Below the pieces are notes generated by a model that worked only from the letters and a program-made list of their open reading frames with translations, made no database searches and had not been told where the DNA came from. The position numbers were made by a program, and so were the translations under genes. Of a DNA stretch of 64,000 bases, positions 10,182 through 19,462 are shown piece by piece. Position 1 is the stretch's first letter. The number at the start of each line of letters is the position of its first letter. The DNA is from Pseudomonas putida (lineage in GTDB: Bacteria; Pseudomonadota; Gammaproteobacteria; Pseudomonadales; Pseudomonadaceae), in assembly GCF_001636055.1 (NCBI RefSeq), contig NZ_CP011789.1:1674001-1738000 (forward strand), in the 5' to 3' direction.

Positions 10182-11525
10182 ATGGACCATCGCAAGCGTA
10201 TCAAGGCACTAGGCTCGCTGACCCTGCTCGCCCTCGTTGGCAGCAATGGCGCGCATGCTGCCGAGGCTTTCTCCAGCGAGTCGAAATGGATGACTGGCGA
10301 CTGGGGTGGGGCTCGCACCGAGCTGTTGGAAAAAGGCTATGACTTCACCCTCGACTACGTCGGTGAAGTGGCCGGTAACCTGCACGGTGGCTACAACAAC
10401 GACAAGACCGCGCGCTACAGCGACCAGTTCGCCCTCGGCGCGCACCTGGACCTGCAGAAGATCCTCGGCTGGCACGATGCGGAGTTCAAGCTGGCGATCA
10501 CCGAGCGTAGCGGTCGCAACCTGTCCAACGACCGCATCAGCGACCCGCGCGCCGGGCAGTTCAGCTCGGTGCAGGAAGTCTGGGGCCGCGGCCAGACCTG
10601 GCGCCTGACGCAGATGTGGGTCAAGCAGAAGTACTTCGACGGCGCGCTGGACGTGAAGGTCGGCCGCTTCGGGGAAGGCGAGGACTTCAACAGCTTCCCT
10701 TGCGACTTCCAGAACCTGGCGTTCTGCGGTTCGCAGGTGGGTAACTGGGTGGGTGGCATCTGGTACAACTGGCCGGTCAGCCAGTGGGCGCTGCGGGTGA
10801 AGTACAACATCACGCCGGAGTTCTTCGTCCAGGTCGGTGCCTACGAGCAGAATCCGTCCAACCTCGAGACCGGCAACGGCTTCAAGCTCAGTGGCAGCGG
10901 GACCAAGGGCGCCATCCTGCCGGTGGAGATGGTCTGGTCGCCGAAGGTCAACGGCCTGCCGGGCGAATACCGCCTGGGCTATTACTACAGCACCGCCAAG
11001 GCCGACGACGTCTACGACGACATCAACGGCAACCCGCAGGCGTTGACTGGCCAAGCCTTCAAGTCGCACTCGAGCAAACATGGCTGGTGGGTCGTGGCCC
11101 AGCAGCAGGTCACCGCGCACAACGGCGATGCCAACCGCGGCCTGAGCCTGTTCGCCAACTTCACCGTGCACGACAAGGCGACCAACGTGGTCGACAACTA
11201 CCAGCAGGTGGGGATGGTCTACAAGGGCGCTTTCGATGCACGGCCCAAGGATGATATCGGCTTCGGCATCGCCCGCATTCACGTCAATGACGACGTGAAG
11301 AAGCGCGCCGAACTGCTCAACGCCCAGAGCGGTATCAATGACTACGACAACCCTGGCTTCGTACCGCTGCAGCGCACCGAGTACAACGCCGAGCTGTACT
11401 ACGGCTTCCACGTCACCAACTGGCTGACCGTGCGGCCGAACCTGCAGTACATCAAGAGCCCGGGCGGTGTGGACGATGTCGACAACGCGTTGGTCGCAGG
11501 CTTGAAGATTCAGTCGTCATTCTGA
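10182..11525 (+). CDS. oprB: Carbohydrate-selective outer-membrane porin
   Basis: OprB forms a 16-strand outer-membrane channel for glucose and related sugars. The 447-residue protein starts with a signal peptide (KRIKALGSLTLLALVGSNGAHA, a two-part description of residues 4-25). OprB-family blocks follow: TGDWGGARTELLEKGYDFTL and the C-terminal barrel strand ending LKIQSSF with a terminal Phe for BAM recognition. It sits 41 bases after gtsD and probably shares its transcript. Confidence 0.95.
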   Translation: MDHRKRIKALGSLTLLALVGSNGAHAAEAFSSESKWMTGDWGGARTELLEKGYDFTLDYVGEVAGNLHGGYNNDKTARYSDQFALGAHLDLQKILGWHDAEFKLAITERSGRNLSNDRISDPRAGQFSSVQEVWGRGQTWRLTQMWVKQKYFDGALDVKVGRFGEGEDFNSFPCDFQNLAFCGSQVGNWVGGIWYNWPVSQWALRVKYNITPEFFVQVGAYEQNPSNLETGNGFKLSGSGTKGAILPVEMVWSPKVNGLPGEYRLGYYYSTAKADDVYDDINGNPQALTGQAFKSHSSKHGWWVVAQQQVTAHNGDANRGLSLFANFTVHDKATNVVDNYQQVGMVYKGAFDARPKDDIGFGIARIHVNDDVKKRAELLNAQSGINDYDNPGFVPLQRTEYNAELYYGFHVTNWLTVRPNLQYIKSPGGVDDVDNALVAGLKIQSSF

Positions 11526-11563
11526 GAAAAATTGTTGTAAATTTACGCCATCCATCCCCACCC

Positions 11564-11596
11564 CCCGAGATCCACTGTTCTGCAGTGGATCTCGGG
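11564..11596 (+). terminator. Strong hairpin after oprB
   Basis: CCCGAGATCCACTG and its perfect complement form a 14-bp stem with a 5-base loop. No T-run follows, so it may act as a factor-assisted terminator or an mRNA 3' stabiliser rather than an intrinsic terminator. It lies between oprB and the mutarotase gene and could reduce read-through. Confidence 0.6.
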
Positions 11597-11621
11597 CTTG
11601 GGTAAAGACAGCGCTATCTCA

Positions 11622-11629
11622 AACAACAA
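11622..11629 (+). promoter_or_regulatory. Candidate Crc/Hfq motif before the mutarotase gene
   Basis: AACAACAA matches AAnAAnAA and lies 14 bases before the ATG at 11643, where no good Shine-Dalgarno sequence is visible. Confidence 0.45.
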
Positions 11630-11642
11630 GAGCTTTCTGAAC

Positions 11643-12497
11643 ATGTCTGAACATCCGCTCCATCGCTTTTTCACTTCGCAGCGGCCCCGGCCGGTTTTCG
11701 AGTGGGAGCGTTACCAGCAGCGCGATGTCCTGATCATCGATCACCCGCGCTGCCAGGCGGTGTTCAGCCGCCAGGGCGCACAGTTGCTGCACTTTCAGCC
11801 GAGCGGCGAGAAACCCTGGTTGTGGTGCGCCGAGCAATGGCCACAGGTCGGTGCGATCCGTGGCGGCGTGCCGGTGTGCTGGCCCTGGTATGGCCGTCAT
11901 CCCAGCGAGGACCTGTGGCCGGCCCACGGCTGGGGGCGTTTGCTGGACTGGAAGCTGCTCGACAGCCGCGAGGACGAGGAGGGCGTCACGCTCAAGTGGC
12001 GCCTGGACCTGTGCGACTGGCAGGTCGACTTGCACGCCCGGCTGGGCTCGAGCATGGAACTGCGCCTGTGCACGGAGCACCAGGACAGCGAACCCTGCCA
12101 GCTGAGCCACGCATTGCTCGCGTTCTGGCGCATCAGCGACGTGTCGCAGATTGCCTTGTCAGGCCTTGAGGATATCGACGGCTACGACCGCCTCAACCGC
12201 CAGGCCTGCCGTGAAGACGGCGTGCTCACGCTCAACGGGGGGTGCCAGAAGGTCTACCCCGGTACACCGCAAGTGCAGTTGCATGACTCGGCCTGGGGTC
12301 GTGACCTGTGCATCGACACCAGCGACAGCGACGACACGGTGGTCTGGCACCCGGGTAATCGCCCATTGATGGGAGTGAGCGGGCGCGAGAGCCAGGGCTT
12401 CGTCTGCGTCGAGGCTGCCAGTGGCAGCGGCGAGGGCCTGAGCCTGGCGCCTGGGCAGCGCGCGCAGTTGCGGCTGCAGGCGCATCGGCTCGCCTGA
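11643..12497 (+). CDS. D-hexose-6-phosphate mutarotase (YeaD-type aldose epimerase)
   Basis: Interconverts alpha and beta anomers of hexose-6-phosphates, helping supply beta-glucose-6-phosphate to Zwf. The 284-residue galactose-mutarotase-like protein has the YeaD-branch blocks IRGGVPVCWPWYG and AHGWGR (catalytic His region) and the later DTVVWHPGNRP segment. The start is ATG 11643; a TTG at 11598 is in frame but lies inside the preceding hairpin region. The stop is 1 base from the convergent hexR stop. Confidence 0.85.
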   Translation: MSEHPLHRFFTSQRPRPVFEWERYQQRDVLIIDHPRCQAVFSRQGAQLLHFQPSGEKPWLWCAEQWPQVGAIRGGVPVCWPWYGRHPSEDLWPAHGWGRLLDWKLLDSREDEEGVTLKWRLDLCDWQVDLHARLGSSMELRLCTEHQDSEPCQLSHALLAFWRISDVSQIALSGLEDIDGYDRLNRQACREDGVLTLNGGCQKVYPGTPQVQLHDSAWGRDLCIDTSDSDDTVVWHPGNRPLMGVSGRESQGFVCVEAASGSGEGLSLAPGQRAQLRLQAHRLA

Positions 12498-12498
12498 G

Positions 12499-13362
12499 TC
12501 AGCTGTCTTCGGCAGGGTAGCGGCTGGCGTTGAGGCTTTCCTTGATCTTGCGCAGGTGTGGCTGGAAATCCGAGCCGCGGCGCAGGGTCATGCCGGTCGC
12601 CAGTACATCGAGCACCGTCAACTGGATGATGCGCGAGGTCATCGGCATGTAGATGTCGGTGTCCTCCGGCAACGGCAGGTGCAGGCTCATGCTGCAAGCT
12701 TTGGCCAGTGGCGAGCCGGCGGCCGTGATACCCAGCACCGAGGCGCCGTTTTCCCTGGCCTGCTTCGCCACTTCGACCAGTTCGCGGGTGCGCCCGGTGT
12801 AGGAAATGATCACGAACAGATCACCGGTGTGCGCGACCGACGCCAGCATGCGCTGCATCAGCACGTCGGGATGCGCCGACACCGCCAGGTTGAAGCGGAA
12901 GAACTTGTGCTGGGCGTCCATGGCCACCGGGGCCGAGGCGCCCAGGCCGAAGAAGTGGATCTGCCGGGCCTGGATCATCATGTCCACGGCGCGGCTGACC
13001 TGCTGCGGGTCGATCTGCTGGCAGGCGCTGTCGAGCGAGGCGATGGCGCTGGCGAAGATCTTCTGGGTGTAGGCCGCCGGATCGTCGTCGGCTTCCACTG
13101 CGCGGCTCACGTAGGCGGCGCCACTGGCCAGGCTCTGTGCTAGTTGCAGCTTGAGTTCGGGGTAGCCGCTGACGCCGAACGAGCGGCAGAAGCGGTTGAC
13201 GGTCGGTTCGCTGACCTTGGCCGCCTGGGCCAGGGCGGCAATGCTGAAACGGGTGGCTTGCTGCGGGTTGAGGAGGATGACTTCGGCGACTTTGCGTTCG
13301 GCCTTGTTCAGCTCGTCGAGGCGTCCCTGGATCTGTTCCAGGAGGTTTCGCACACGGTCCAT
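12499..13362 (-). CDS. hexR: HexR transcriptional repressor of glucose catabolism
   Basis: RpiR-family regulator, 287 residues. In Pseudomonas HexR represses zwf-pgl-eda, edd and gap and is released by 2-keto-3-deoxy-6-phosphogluconate. The N-terminal helix-turn-helix contains [20 protein letters not shown]. The C-terminal SIS domain begins near [13 protein letters not shown] and includes [13 protein letters not shown], the sugar-phosphate site. ATG at 13362 gives the family N-terminus [12 protein letters not shown]. It is divergent from zwf, with the presumed operator between them. Confidence 0.95.
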   Translation of the reverse strand: MDRVRNLLEQIQGRLDELNKAERKVAEVILLNPQQATRFSIAALAQAAKVSEPTVNRFCRSFGVSGYPELKLQLAQSLASGAAYVSRAVEADDDPAAYTQKIFASAIASLDSACQQIDPQQVSRAVDMMIQARQIHFFGLGASAPVAMDAQHKFFRFNLAVSAHPDVLMQRMLASVAHTGDLFVIISYTGRTRELVEVAKQARENGASVLGITAAGSPLAKACSMSLHLPLPEDTDIYMPMTSRIIQLTVLDVLATGMTLRRGSDFQPHLRKIKESLNASRYPAEDS

Positions 13363-13479
13363 GGGATGTCCTTGGGTCGGAAAGACGGCCGGCTGAGGGA
13401 ACAGTCGGCTTTTTGCACGGTTGTCTATCGTACTGATGGTGGGATTGTCATACCACTTGTCTGTAATCGCTGTACGAGA

Positions 13480-13498
13480 TGTTGTTATTTTTACTACA
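13480..13498. promoter_or_regulatory. Probable HexR operator in the hexR-zwf gap
   Basis: TGTTGTTATTTTTACTACA is an imperfect dyad: TGTnGTnA on one side is mirrored by TnACnACA on the other. It contains the TTGT half-site reported for HexR. It lies 65 bases before zwf. The surrounding 201-bp gap otherwise contains only AT-rich promoter-like sequence. Confidence 0.6.
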
Positions 13499-13563
13499 TC
13501 GCGCTTGAAAATTGTCATCGAAAACGGTATTTCTAGGCCAACTTTAATAAAAGAACCAACATC

Positions 13564-15033
13564 ATGGTTGCTATCAGTGTAGAACCTTGCACATTCGCCC
13601 TCTTTGGCGCCCTTGGCGACCTGGCGTTGCGCAAGCTGTTTCCTGCCCTCTACGAACTGGACCGCGCCGGCCTGCTGCATTCGGATACCCGGCTGCTGGC
13701 CCTGGCCCGCGAAGCCGGTACTCCCGAGCAGCACCTGGCGAACATCGAAGCCCAGCTGCGCCGCTTCGTGCCGGCGGCCGATATCGAACCCCAGGCCCTG
13801 CAACGGTTTCTCGACCGCCTGAACTACCTGCACCTGGACTTCGTCCAGCCCGAAGGCTACCAGGCCCTGGCCGAGCAGGCCGGTGAAGGGCAGCCACTGA
13901 TCGCCTATTTCGCCACTGCGGCGGCGGTCTACGGGGCCATCTGCGAAAACCTCGACAAGGCCGGCCTGGCATCGCGCACTCGCGTCGTGCTGGAAAAACC
14001 CATCGGGCACGACCTGGAGTCGTCGCGTCGGGTCAATGACGCCGTGGCGCGCTTCTTCCCCGAAAGCCGGGTCTATCGCATCGACCACTACCTGGGCAAG
14101 GAAACGGTACAGAACCTCATCGCCTTGCGCTTTGCCAACAGCCTGTTCGAAACCCAGTGGAACCAGAATTCCATCTCCCACGTGGAGATCACCGTTGCCG
14201 AGAAAGTCGGTATCGAAGGTCGCTGGGGCTACTTCGACAAGGCCGGCCAACTGCGCGACATGATCCAGAACCACTTGCTGCAGTTGCTGTGCCTGATCGC
14301 CATGGACCCGCCCAGCGATCTGTCGGCCGACAGCATCCGCGACGAGAAGGTCAAGGTGCTCAAGGCGCTGGCACCGATCACCGGCGAGGGGCTGAGCACC
14401 CGTGTGGTGCGCGGCCAGTACATCGCCGGCTACAGCGACGGCACGCCGGTGCCGGGCTACCTGGAAGAAGAGAACGCCAACGCTCAGAGCGACACCGAAA
14501 CCTTCGTCGCCCTGCGCGCCGACATTCGCAACTGGCGTTGGTCGGGCGTGCCGTTCTATCTGCGTACCGGCAAGCGCATGCCGCAGAAGCTGTCGCAGAT
14601 CGTCATCCACTTCAAGGAGACGCCGCACTACATCTTCGCGCCGGAGCAGCGTTTGCAGATCGGCAACAAGCTGATCATCCGTCTGCAGCCCGACGAAGGT
14701 ATCTCGCTGCGGGTGATGACCAAGGAGCAGGGGCTGGACAAGGGCATGCAACTGCGCAGCGGCCCTCTGCAACTGAATTTTTCCGACACCTGGCGCAGCG
14801 CGCGGATTCCGGATGCCTACGAGCGTTTGCTGCTCGAAGTGATGCGTGGCAACCAGAACCTGTTCGTGCGCAAGGACGAGATCGAGTACGCCTGGACCTG
14901 GTGCGACCAGTTGATCGCCGGCTGGAAGAACGCCGGTGACGCGCCCAAGCCGTATGCGGCCGGATCCTGGGGCCCGATGAGCTCGATTGCACTGATCACA
15001 CGCGATGGGAGAGCCTGGTATGGCGATATCTGA
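13564..15033 (+). CDS. zwf: Glucose-6-phosphate 1-dehydrogenase
   Basis: Oxidises glucose-6-phosphate to 6-phosphogluconolactone with NAD(P)+. The 489-residue protein has the nucleotide-binding [17 protein letters not shown] (residues about 12-28), the EKPIGHD block and the catalytic [13 protein letters not shown]. Length is normal for the family. It is the first gene of a zwf-pgl-eda operon and overlaps pgl by 14 bases. HexR control is inferred from the divergent operator. Confidence 0.97.
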   Translation: MVAISVEPCTFALFGALGDLALRKLFPALYELDRAGLLHSDTRLLALAREAGTPEQHLANIEAQLRRFVPAADIEPQALQRFLDRLNYLHLDFVQPEGYQALAEQAGEGQPLIAYFATAAAVYGAICENLDKAGLASRTRVVLEKPIGHDLESSRRVNDAVARFFPESRVYRIDHYLGKETVQNLIALRFANSLFETQWNQNSISHVEITVAEKVGIEGRWGYFDKAGQLRDMIQNHLLQLLCLIAMDPPSDLSADSIRDEKVKVLKALAPITGEGLSTRVVRGQYIAGYSDGTPVPGYLEEENANAQSDTETFVALRADIRNWRWSGVPFYLRTGKRMPQKLSQIVIHFKETPHYIFAPEQRLQIGNKLIIRLQPDEGISLRVMTKEQGLDKGMQLRSGPLQLNFSDTWRSARIPDAYERLLLEVMRGNQNLFVRKDEIEYAWTWCDQLIAGWKNAGDAPKPYAAGSWGPMSSIALITRDGRAWYGDI

Positions 15034-15733
15034 ACTGCAACTGCCGGCGACCGTGAAGGTTCACGCGCTGACAGACGCCAAGCGCCTGGCCGCGACGCTG
15101 GCCAGTGACGTGGCCGAGCGCCTGCGCGCCGCCATCGCCAGCAAGGGCCAGGCCTGCGTGGTGCTATCTGGCGGGCGTAGCCCGGTACCGTTCCTCGAGC
15201 AACTGGCCCTGGAAAAACTCGACTGGTCGAAGGTGACCGTGTCGCTGGCCGACGAGCGCTGGGTGCCGGTCGAGCATGCCGACAGCAATGCTGGGCTGCT
15301 GGCCCGGCACTTGCTCAAGGGTGAGGCGGCCAAGGCGCGGTTCATGGGCCTGTACCAGCGCGCCGACAACCTCGACGCCGCGGCCCAACAGGCCGACCAG
15401 GTGCTTGCCGACCTGCCGCCGATCGACGTGCTGGTGTTGGGCATGGGCGACGATGGCCACACCGCATCGCTGTTCCCGGCCAGCCCGAACCTGGCCGAGG
15501 GCCTCGATCCGAAGAGCGCGCGCCGCTGCCTGCCATTGCTGGCACCGAGCGTGCCACACCAGCGCTTGTCGATGACCCGTGCGCTGCTGTCGAGCGCTGC
15601 TTTCATCGCTCTGTCCGTGCAGGGGCCAGGCAAACTCGCTACCCTGCGCGCCGCTCTGGCTGGCGACGACCTCACGCAAATGCCCATTCGCGCCTTTCTT
15701 CACGACCCCCTGGACATCTACTGGTGCCCATGA
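15020..15733 (+). CDS. pgl: 6-phosphogluconolactonase
   Basis: Hydrolyses 6-phosphogluconolactone to 6-phosphogluconate. The 237-residue DevB-type protein has [16 protein letters not shown], the SLADERWVP motif and [13 protein letters not shown] with the catalytic His. ATG 15020 is preceded by GGAG; it lies inside the zwf end, so the genes are coupled. Confidence 0.96.
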   Translation: MAISELQLPATVKVHALTDAKRLAATLASDVAERLRAAIASKGQACVVLSGGRSPVPFLEQLALEKLDWSKVTVSLADERWVPVEHADSNAGLLARHLLKGEAAKARFMGLYQRADNLDAAAQQADQVLADLPPIDVLVLGMGDDGHTASLFPASPNLAEGLDPKSARRCLPLLAPSVPHQRLSMTRALLSSAAFIALSVQGPGKLATLRAALAGDDLTQMPIRAFLHDPLDIYWCP

Positions 15734-15750
15734 GCCAAGGATCCACTGTC

Positions 15751-16425
15751 ATGACCACGCTTGAACGCCCACAACCTTTGCTCTCGATGGCCGAGAAAGC
15801 CGCCCGGATCGATGAGATCTGCGGCAAGGCGCGCATCCTGCCGGTGATCACCATCGCCCGCGAGGAAGACATCCTGCCGCTGGCCGACGCCCTGGCAGCC
15901 GGTGGTATCCGTACCCTGGAGGTGACCCTGCGTTCGCAGCACGGCCTCAAGGCCATCCAGGTGCTGCGTGAGCAGCGTCCTGAGCTGTGCATCGGTGCCG
16001 GTACCGTGCTCGATCCTGCGATGTTCGCGGCCGTGGAAGCGGCGGGTGCGCAATTCGTGGTGACGCCGGGAATTACCCGCGAGGTGCTCGAAGCCGGTGT
16101 GCAGAGTGATATTCCATTGCTGCCGGGAATCAGCACGCCGTCGGAAATCATGGCTGGCTACGCACTTGGCTATCGTCGCTTCAAGCTGTTCCCCGCCGAG
16201 ATCGTTGGCGGCGTGGCAGCAATCAAGGCCTACGGCGGCCCGTTCGGCGATATCCGCTTCTGCCCCACCGGCGGGGTGAATCCGGCCAACGCGCGCAACT
16301 ACATGGCGTTGCCGAATGTGATGTGCGTGGGCGGGACTTGGATGCTGGACAGCAGCTGGATCAAGAACGGTGACTGGGCGCGGATCGAAGCCTGCAGCGC
16401 CGAGGCGATGGCACTGCTGGACTGA
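15751..16425 (+). CDS. eda: KDPG aldolase
   Basis: Cleaves 2-keto-3-deoxy-6-phosphogluconate to pyruvate and glyceraldehyde-3-phosphate, the last Entner-Doudoroff step. The 224-residue class I aldolase has ILPVITIAREED, the catalytic-Glu block TLEVTLRS, and the Schiff-base Lys in RFKLFPAE. ATG 15751 has AAGGA 9 bases upstream and matches the usual N-terminus. ATG 15730, which overlaps the pgl stop, is in frame and would add 7 residues. Confidence 0.96.
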   Translation: MTTLERPQPLLSMAEKAARIDEICGKARILPVITIAREEDILPLADALAAGGIRTLEVTLRSQHGLKAIQVLREQRPELCIGAGTVLDPAMFAAVEAAGAQFVVTPGITREVLEAGVQSDIPLLPGISTPSEIMAGYALGYRRFKLFPAEIVGGVAAIKAYGGPFGDIRFCPTGGVNPANARNYMALPNVMCVGGTWMLDSSWIKNGDWARIEACSAEAMALLD

Positions 16426-16456
16426 TACGAATTTCGTTGTGTGCTGTACGGCTTGT

Positions 16457-16484
16457 GGGGCGCTTGGTCGGCGCCCCTTTTTTT
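16457..16484 (+). terminator. Rho-independent terminator of zwf-pgl-eda
   Basis: Stem GGGGCGC/GCGCCCC with a 7-base loop is followed directly by seven T residues. Confidence 0.85.
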
Positions 16485-16524
16485 ATGTGCAGGTTTTGCC
16501 TCCATCATGGCCCGCCATGAAATG

Positions 16525-16551
16525 AAAAAGCCCGCATCAACCGATGCGGGC
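16525..16551 (-). terminator. Rho-independent terminator of leuA
   Basis: On the minus strand, GCCCGCATC pairs with GATGCGGGC across a 4-base loop and is followed by a T5 run. It lies 21 bases beyond the leuA stop. Confidence 0.85.
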
Positions 16552-16571
16552 TCTGTGTGCTGCGCGTGCGG

Positions 16572-18245
16572 TTACGCCGCCTTGGCGGCCTGCTGGCTCA
16601 GCGAGCGGTTCAATGCACTGAACAGTGCCTTGAAGCTTGCGGTGGTGATGTTCTCATCGATACCCACGCCATGCACCGGACGACCGCCGGCCACACGCAG
16701 TTCGATGTAGGCTGCGGCCTTGGCATTGGTACCTGCACCGATGGCGTGCTCGTTGTAGTCCATGATCTCGACCGCGATCGGCAGGCCAGCTACCAGGGCT
16801 TCGAGGGCACCGTTGCCCTTGCCGCGCCAGTGCAGGGTGGTCTCGCCTTCGCCGGCGACTTCCACTTCCACGGCACTGCTGCCGTTCTCTTCCTGCAGAC
16901 GATGGCTGACCAGGGCGTAAGGGGCGTTGGCCTGCAGATACTCTTTGTGCAACAGGCTGTAGATCTGCTGGGCAGTCATTTCCAGGCCGAGACGGTCGGT
17001 CTCGCCCTGAACCACCTGGCTGAACTCGATCTGCATGCGGCGCGGCAGGCTGATGCCGTATTCCTGTTCGAGCAGGTAGGTGATACCGCCCTTGCCGGAC
17101 TGGCTGTTGACGCGGATGACTGCTTCGTAGCTGCGGCCGATGTCGGCCGGGTCGATCGGCAGGTACGGCACTTCCCACAGCTCGCCGTCCTGCTGCTTGG
17201 CGAAGCCCTTGCGGATGGCGTCCTGGTGCGAGCCGGAGAAAGCGGTATGCACCAGGTCACCAACGTACGGATGGCGTGGGTGCACCGGCAGCTGGTTGCA
17301 CTCTTCGACGACCTTGCGCACGCCGTCGATGTCGGAGAAGTCCAGTTGCGGGTCGATACCCTGGGTGTAGAGGTTCAGCGCGAGCGTGACCAGGTCGACG
17401 TTGCCGGTACGCTCACCGTTGCCGAACAGGCAGCCTTCGGCGCGGTCGGCACCCGCCATCAGGCCCAGCTCGGTGGCGGCGATGCCGGTGCCACGGTCGT
17501 TGTGGGTGTGCAGGCTGATGATCACGCTGTCGCGGCGGTTGACGTTGCGGCAGAACCATTCGATCTGGTCGGCGTAGACGTTTGGCGTGGCGACTTCCAC
17601 GGTGGCCGGCAGGTTGAGGATGATCTTGTGCTCAGGGGTCGGGTTCCACACCTCGATCACCGCGTCACAAACTTCCTTGGCGAACTCAAGCTCGGTGGCG
17701 CTGAAGGTTTCTGGCGAGTACTGGAAGGTCCAGTGCGTTTCGGGCTGCTGGGCGGCGTACTTGACGAACAGCTTGGCGGCGTTCACCGCGATGTCCTTCA
17801 CGCCTTGCTTGTCCTGGTTGAAGACGATGCGGCGGAACGCCGGGCAGGTGGCGTTGTACAGGTGCACGATGGCTTTCTTCGCGCCGCGCAGGGACTCGAA
17901 GGTCCGGGCGATCAGGTCTTCACGGGCCTGGGTCAGTACCTGGATGGTGGTGTCGTCGGGGATGTGGCCATCTTCGATCAGGGTACGCACGAAGTCGAAG
18001 TCAGTCTGCGAGGCAGACGGGAACGACGCCTCGATCTCTTTCACGCCAACCTGCACCAGGGTTTTCCAGAAACGCAGCTTCTTCTCGGCGTCCATCGGCT
18101 CGATCAGCGACTGGTTCCCGTCACGCAGGTCGGAGCTGCACCAGATTGGTGCCTGGGTGATGGCCTTCGATGGCCAGGTACGGTCTGGCAGGTCGATGGT
18201 CGGGAAGGCGCGGTATTTCTTCGACGGATCTTTGAGCATGGACAT
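16572..18245 (-). CDS. leuA: 2-isopropylmalate synthase
   Basis: Condenses acetyl-CoA with 2-ketoisovalerate, the first step committed to leucine. The 557-residue protein has the HMGL-like barrel with [10 protein letters not shown] (catalytic Arg/Asp), the metal site SLHTHNDRG and [11 protein letters not shown], then the C-terminal allosteric domain that binds leucine. Start [12 protein letters not shown] at 18245 has AAAGGA upstream. A Leu-rich short ORF lies 77 bases upstream, suggesting leucine-responsive control. It is monocistronic, with its own terminator. Confidence 0.96.
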   Translation of the reverse strand: MSMLKDPSKKYRAFPTIDLPDRTWPSKAITQAPIWCSSDLRDGNQSLIEPMDAEKKLRFWKTLVQVGVKEIEASFPSASQTDFDFVRTLIEDGHIPDDTTIQVLTQAREDLIARTFESLRGAKKAIVHLYNATCPAFRRIVFNQDKQGVKDIAVNAAKLFVKYAAQQPETHWTFQYSPETFSATELEFAKEVCDAVIEVWNPTPEHKIILNLPATVEVATPNVYADQIEWFCRNVNRRDSVIISLHTHNDRGTGIAATELGLMAGADRAEGCLFGNGERTGNVDLVTLALNLYTQGIDPQLDFSDIDGVRKVVEECNQLPVHPRHPYVGDLVHTAFSGSHQDAIRKGFAKQQDGELWEVPYLPIDPADIGRSYEAVIRVNSQSGKGGITYLLEQEYGISLPRRMQIEFSQVVQGETDRLGLEMTAQQIYSLLHKEYLQANAPYALVSHRLQEENGSSAVEVEVAGEGETTLHWRGKGNGALEALVAGLPIAVEIMDYNEHAIGAGTNAKAAAYIELRVAGGRPVHGVGIDENITTASFKALFSALNRSLSQQAAKAA

Positions 18246-18321
18246 TTGGAGCAATCCTTTAATGTGCGGCCTGATCGGGCCTGCCAAGCGATAACGAGAT
18301 GAAGAGGCGAGGCGACGCGGT

Positions 18322-18399
18322 TCACCCAGGTAGTCGTGCACTGACCAGGCAAAGGCTGCGGTGTTGGCGGAGCAGAATGAGGGTGATCGAGGTTTTCAT
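18322..18399 (-). CDS. Possible leucine-rich leader peptide upstream of leuA
   Basis: A 25-codon ORF reads [10 protein letters not shown], then [15 protein letters not shown]. Six of 25 residues are Leu, and one is coded by CTA, a rare codon in this GC-rich genome. It starts at an ATG with GAGG about 5 bases upstream and ends 77 bases before leuA. Its size and position fit a regulatory leader. No clear T-rich attenuator follows, so if real it may act by exposing the leuA ribosome site. The function is inferred from composition and position only. Confidence 0.5.
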   Translation of the reverse strand: MKTSITLILLRQHRSLCLVSARLPG

Positions 18400-18570
18400 G
18401 CCCTCAACCCTAACCAGTGGAAGTGGGGGATGGCAAGTGTTCAAAAAAAATTGAGAGGAATGCTTAAAAAAAGCATTTGAGTGAGATTTTATGGCTGCAG
18501 CTTGGTTTTTATTGATTTTTTATTGTGCCGAGGTTTGCTGCTGCGCAAGGTGGTGCGACTGCGGCGCGGC

Positions 18571-18630
18571 CATCGCGGGACAAGCCCGCTCCCACGGGAA
18601 ATCCCCGGTGTGAGCGGGCTTGTCACCGAT
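18571..18630. repeat. REP palindrome between the leuA promoter region and the M23 gene
   Basis: Left arm CATCGCGGGACAAGCCCGCT and a partly degraded right arm TGAGCGGGCTTGTCACCGAT. The rest of the 18400-18570 gap is AT-rich, with a small AATGCTT/AAGCATT inverted repeat, and probably holds the leuA promoter. Confidence 0.7.
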
Positions 18631-18631
18631 C

Positions 18632-19459
18632 TCAGGGCTGGAACGCCCCGATGAAGATCGCCGGGTCCACTCGAGCATCGTTCAGGCTGACGTTCCAGTG
18701 CATGTGCGGCCCGGTGGCCCGGCCCGTGGAGCCGACCTTGCCGACCACGTCGCCGCGGCGCAGCACCTGCCCCGGTCGCACATCGACCTTGGACATGTGG
18801 CAGAACATGCTGATGAAACCCTGGCCATGGTCGACGAACACCGTGCGGCCATTGAAGAAGTAGTCGCCAACCAGGATCACCTTGCCGTTGGCCGGGGTCT
18901 TGATCGGCGTGCCGGCGGGTACGGCGAAGTCCAGCCCGGCGTGGGGGTTGCGCTCTTCGCCATTGAAGAAGCGGCGCACGCCGAACTTGCTCGACAGTGG
19001 GCCGTTGACCGGCTTGTCGAGGATCAGGTTGCTCGGCACGCCCGGGCTGAAGCTGCGGTAGGCCTTGACCTGTTCGGCCAGCTCGCGGTCGATGCGCTTG
19101 AGGTCATCCGGCTCGGGATTGACCTGGCGCTTGTTCTTCAGGGTGATGTGTTGCTCGGGGTATTTCTTGCTGCCCACGCTGAATGACAGAGTGCGTGCGC
19201 CTTGGGTGAGGGTGGCTGTGCCGGGTTTCTGCGTCAGCGGAATACCGACGATGGCCAGCCAGGTGTCCTGTTCCTTGACCACCAGCACCGGCTTGCCGTC
19301 GAAGCGCGCGCTCGGTGCACTGGCGGCGGGGCCGAGGTCGACCACCGCCACGCCGCCGGGGACCGGCTTGTTGAGGGTGCGGGTGATGTAGCTGGCCTGG
19401 GCCGTGGCGGCCAGCAGCAGGGCGCAGAGTGCGAGCAGGGGGGCAAGCAGGCGGGGCAT
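18632..19459 (-). CDS. M23 family peptidoglycan endopeptidase (periplasmic)
   Basis: The 275-residue protein has a signal peptide (cleavage after TAQA near residue 22), a middle beta-rich region, and a C-terminal LytM/M23 domain. The zinc ligands are visible: His and Asp in HAGLDFAVP and the HxH in GPHMHWN. All ligands are kept, so an active peptidoglycan peptidase is likely. It lies immediately downstream of xseA on the same strand (3 bases after its stop) and could be co-transcribed. Confidence 0.9.
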   Translation of the reverse strand: MPRLLAPLLALCALLLAATAQASYITRTLNKPVPGGVAVVDLGPAASAPSARFDGKPVLVVKEQDTWLAIVGIPLTQKPGTATLTQGARTLSFSVGSKKYPEQHITLKNKRQVNPEPDDLKRIDRELAEQVKAYRSFSPGVPSNLILDKPVNGPLSSKFGVRRFFNGEERNPHAGLDFAVPAGTPIKTPANGKVILVGDYFFNGRTVFVDHGQGFISMFCHMSKVDVRPGQVLRRGDVVGKVGSTGRATGPHMHWNVSLNDARVDPAIFIGAFQP

Positions 19460-19462
19460 GTG

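Noticed and set aside
12499..14772. Longer hexR reading into zwf antisense
   Set aside because: The family N-terminus [10 protein letters not shown] begins at 13362; the extension is antisense shadow.
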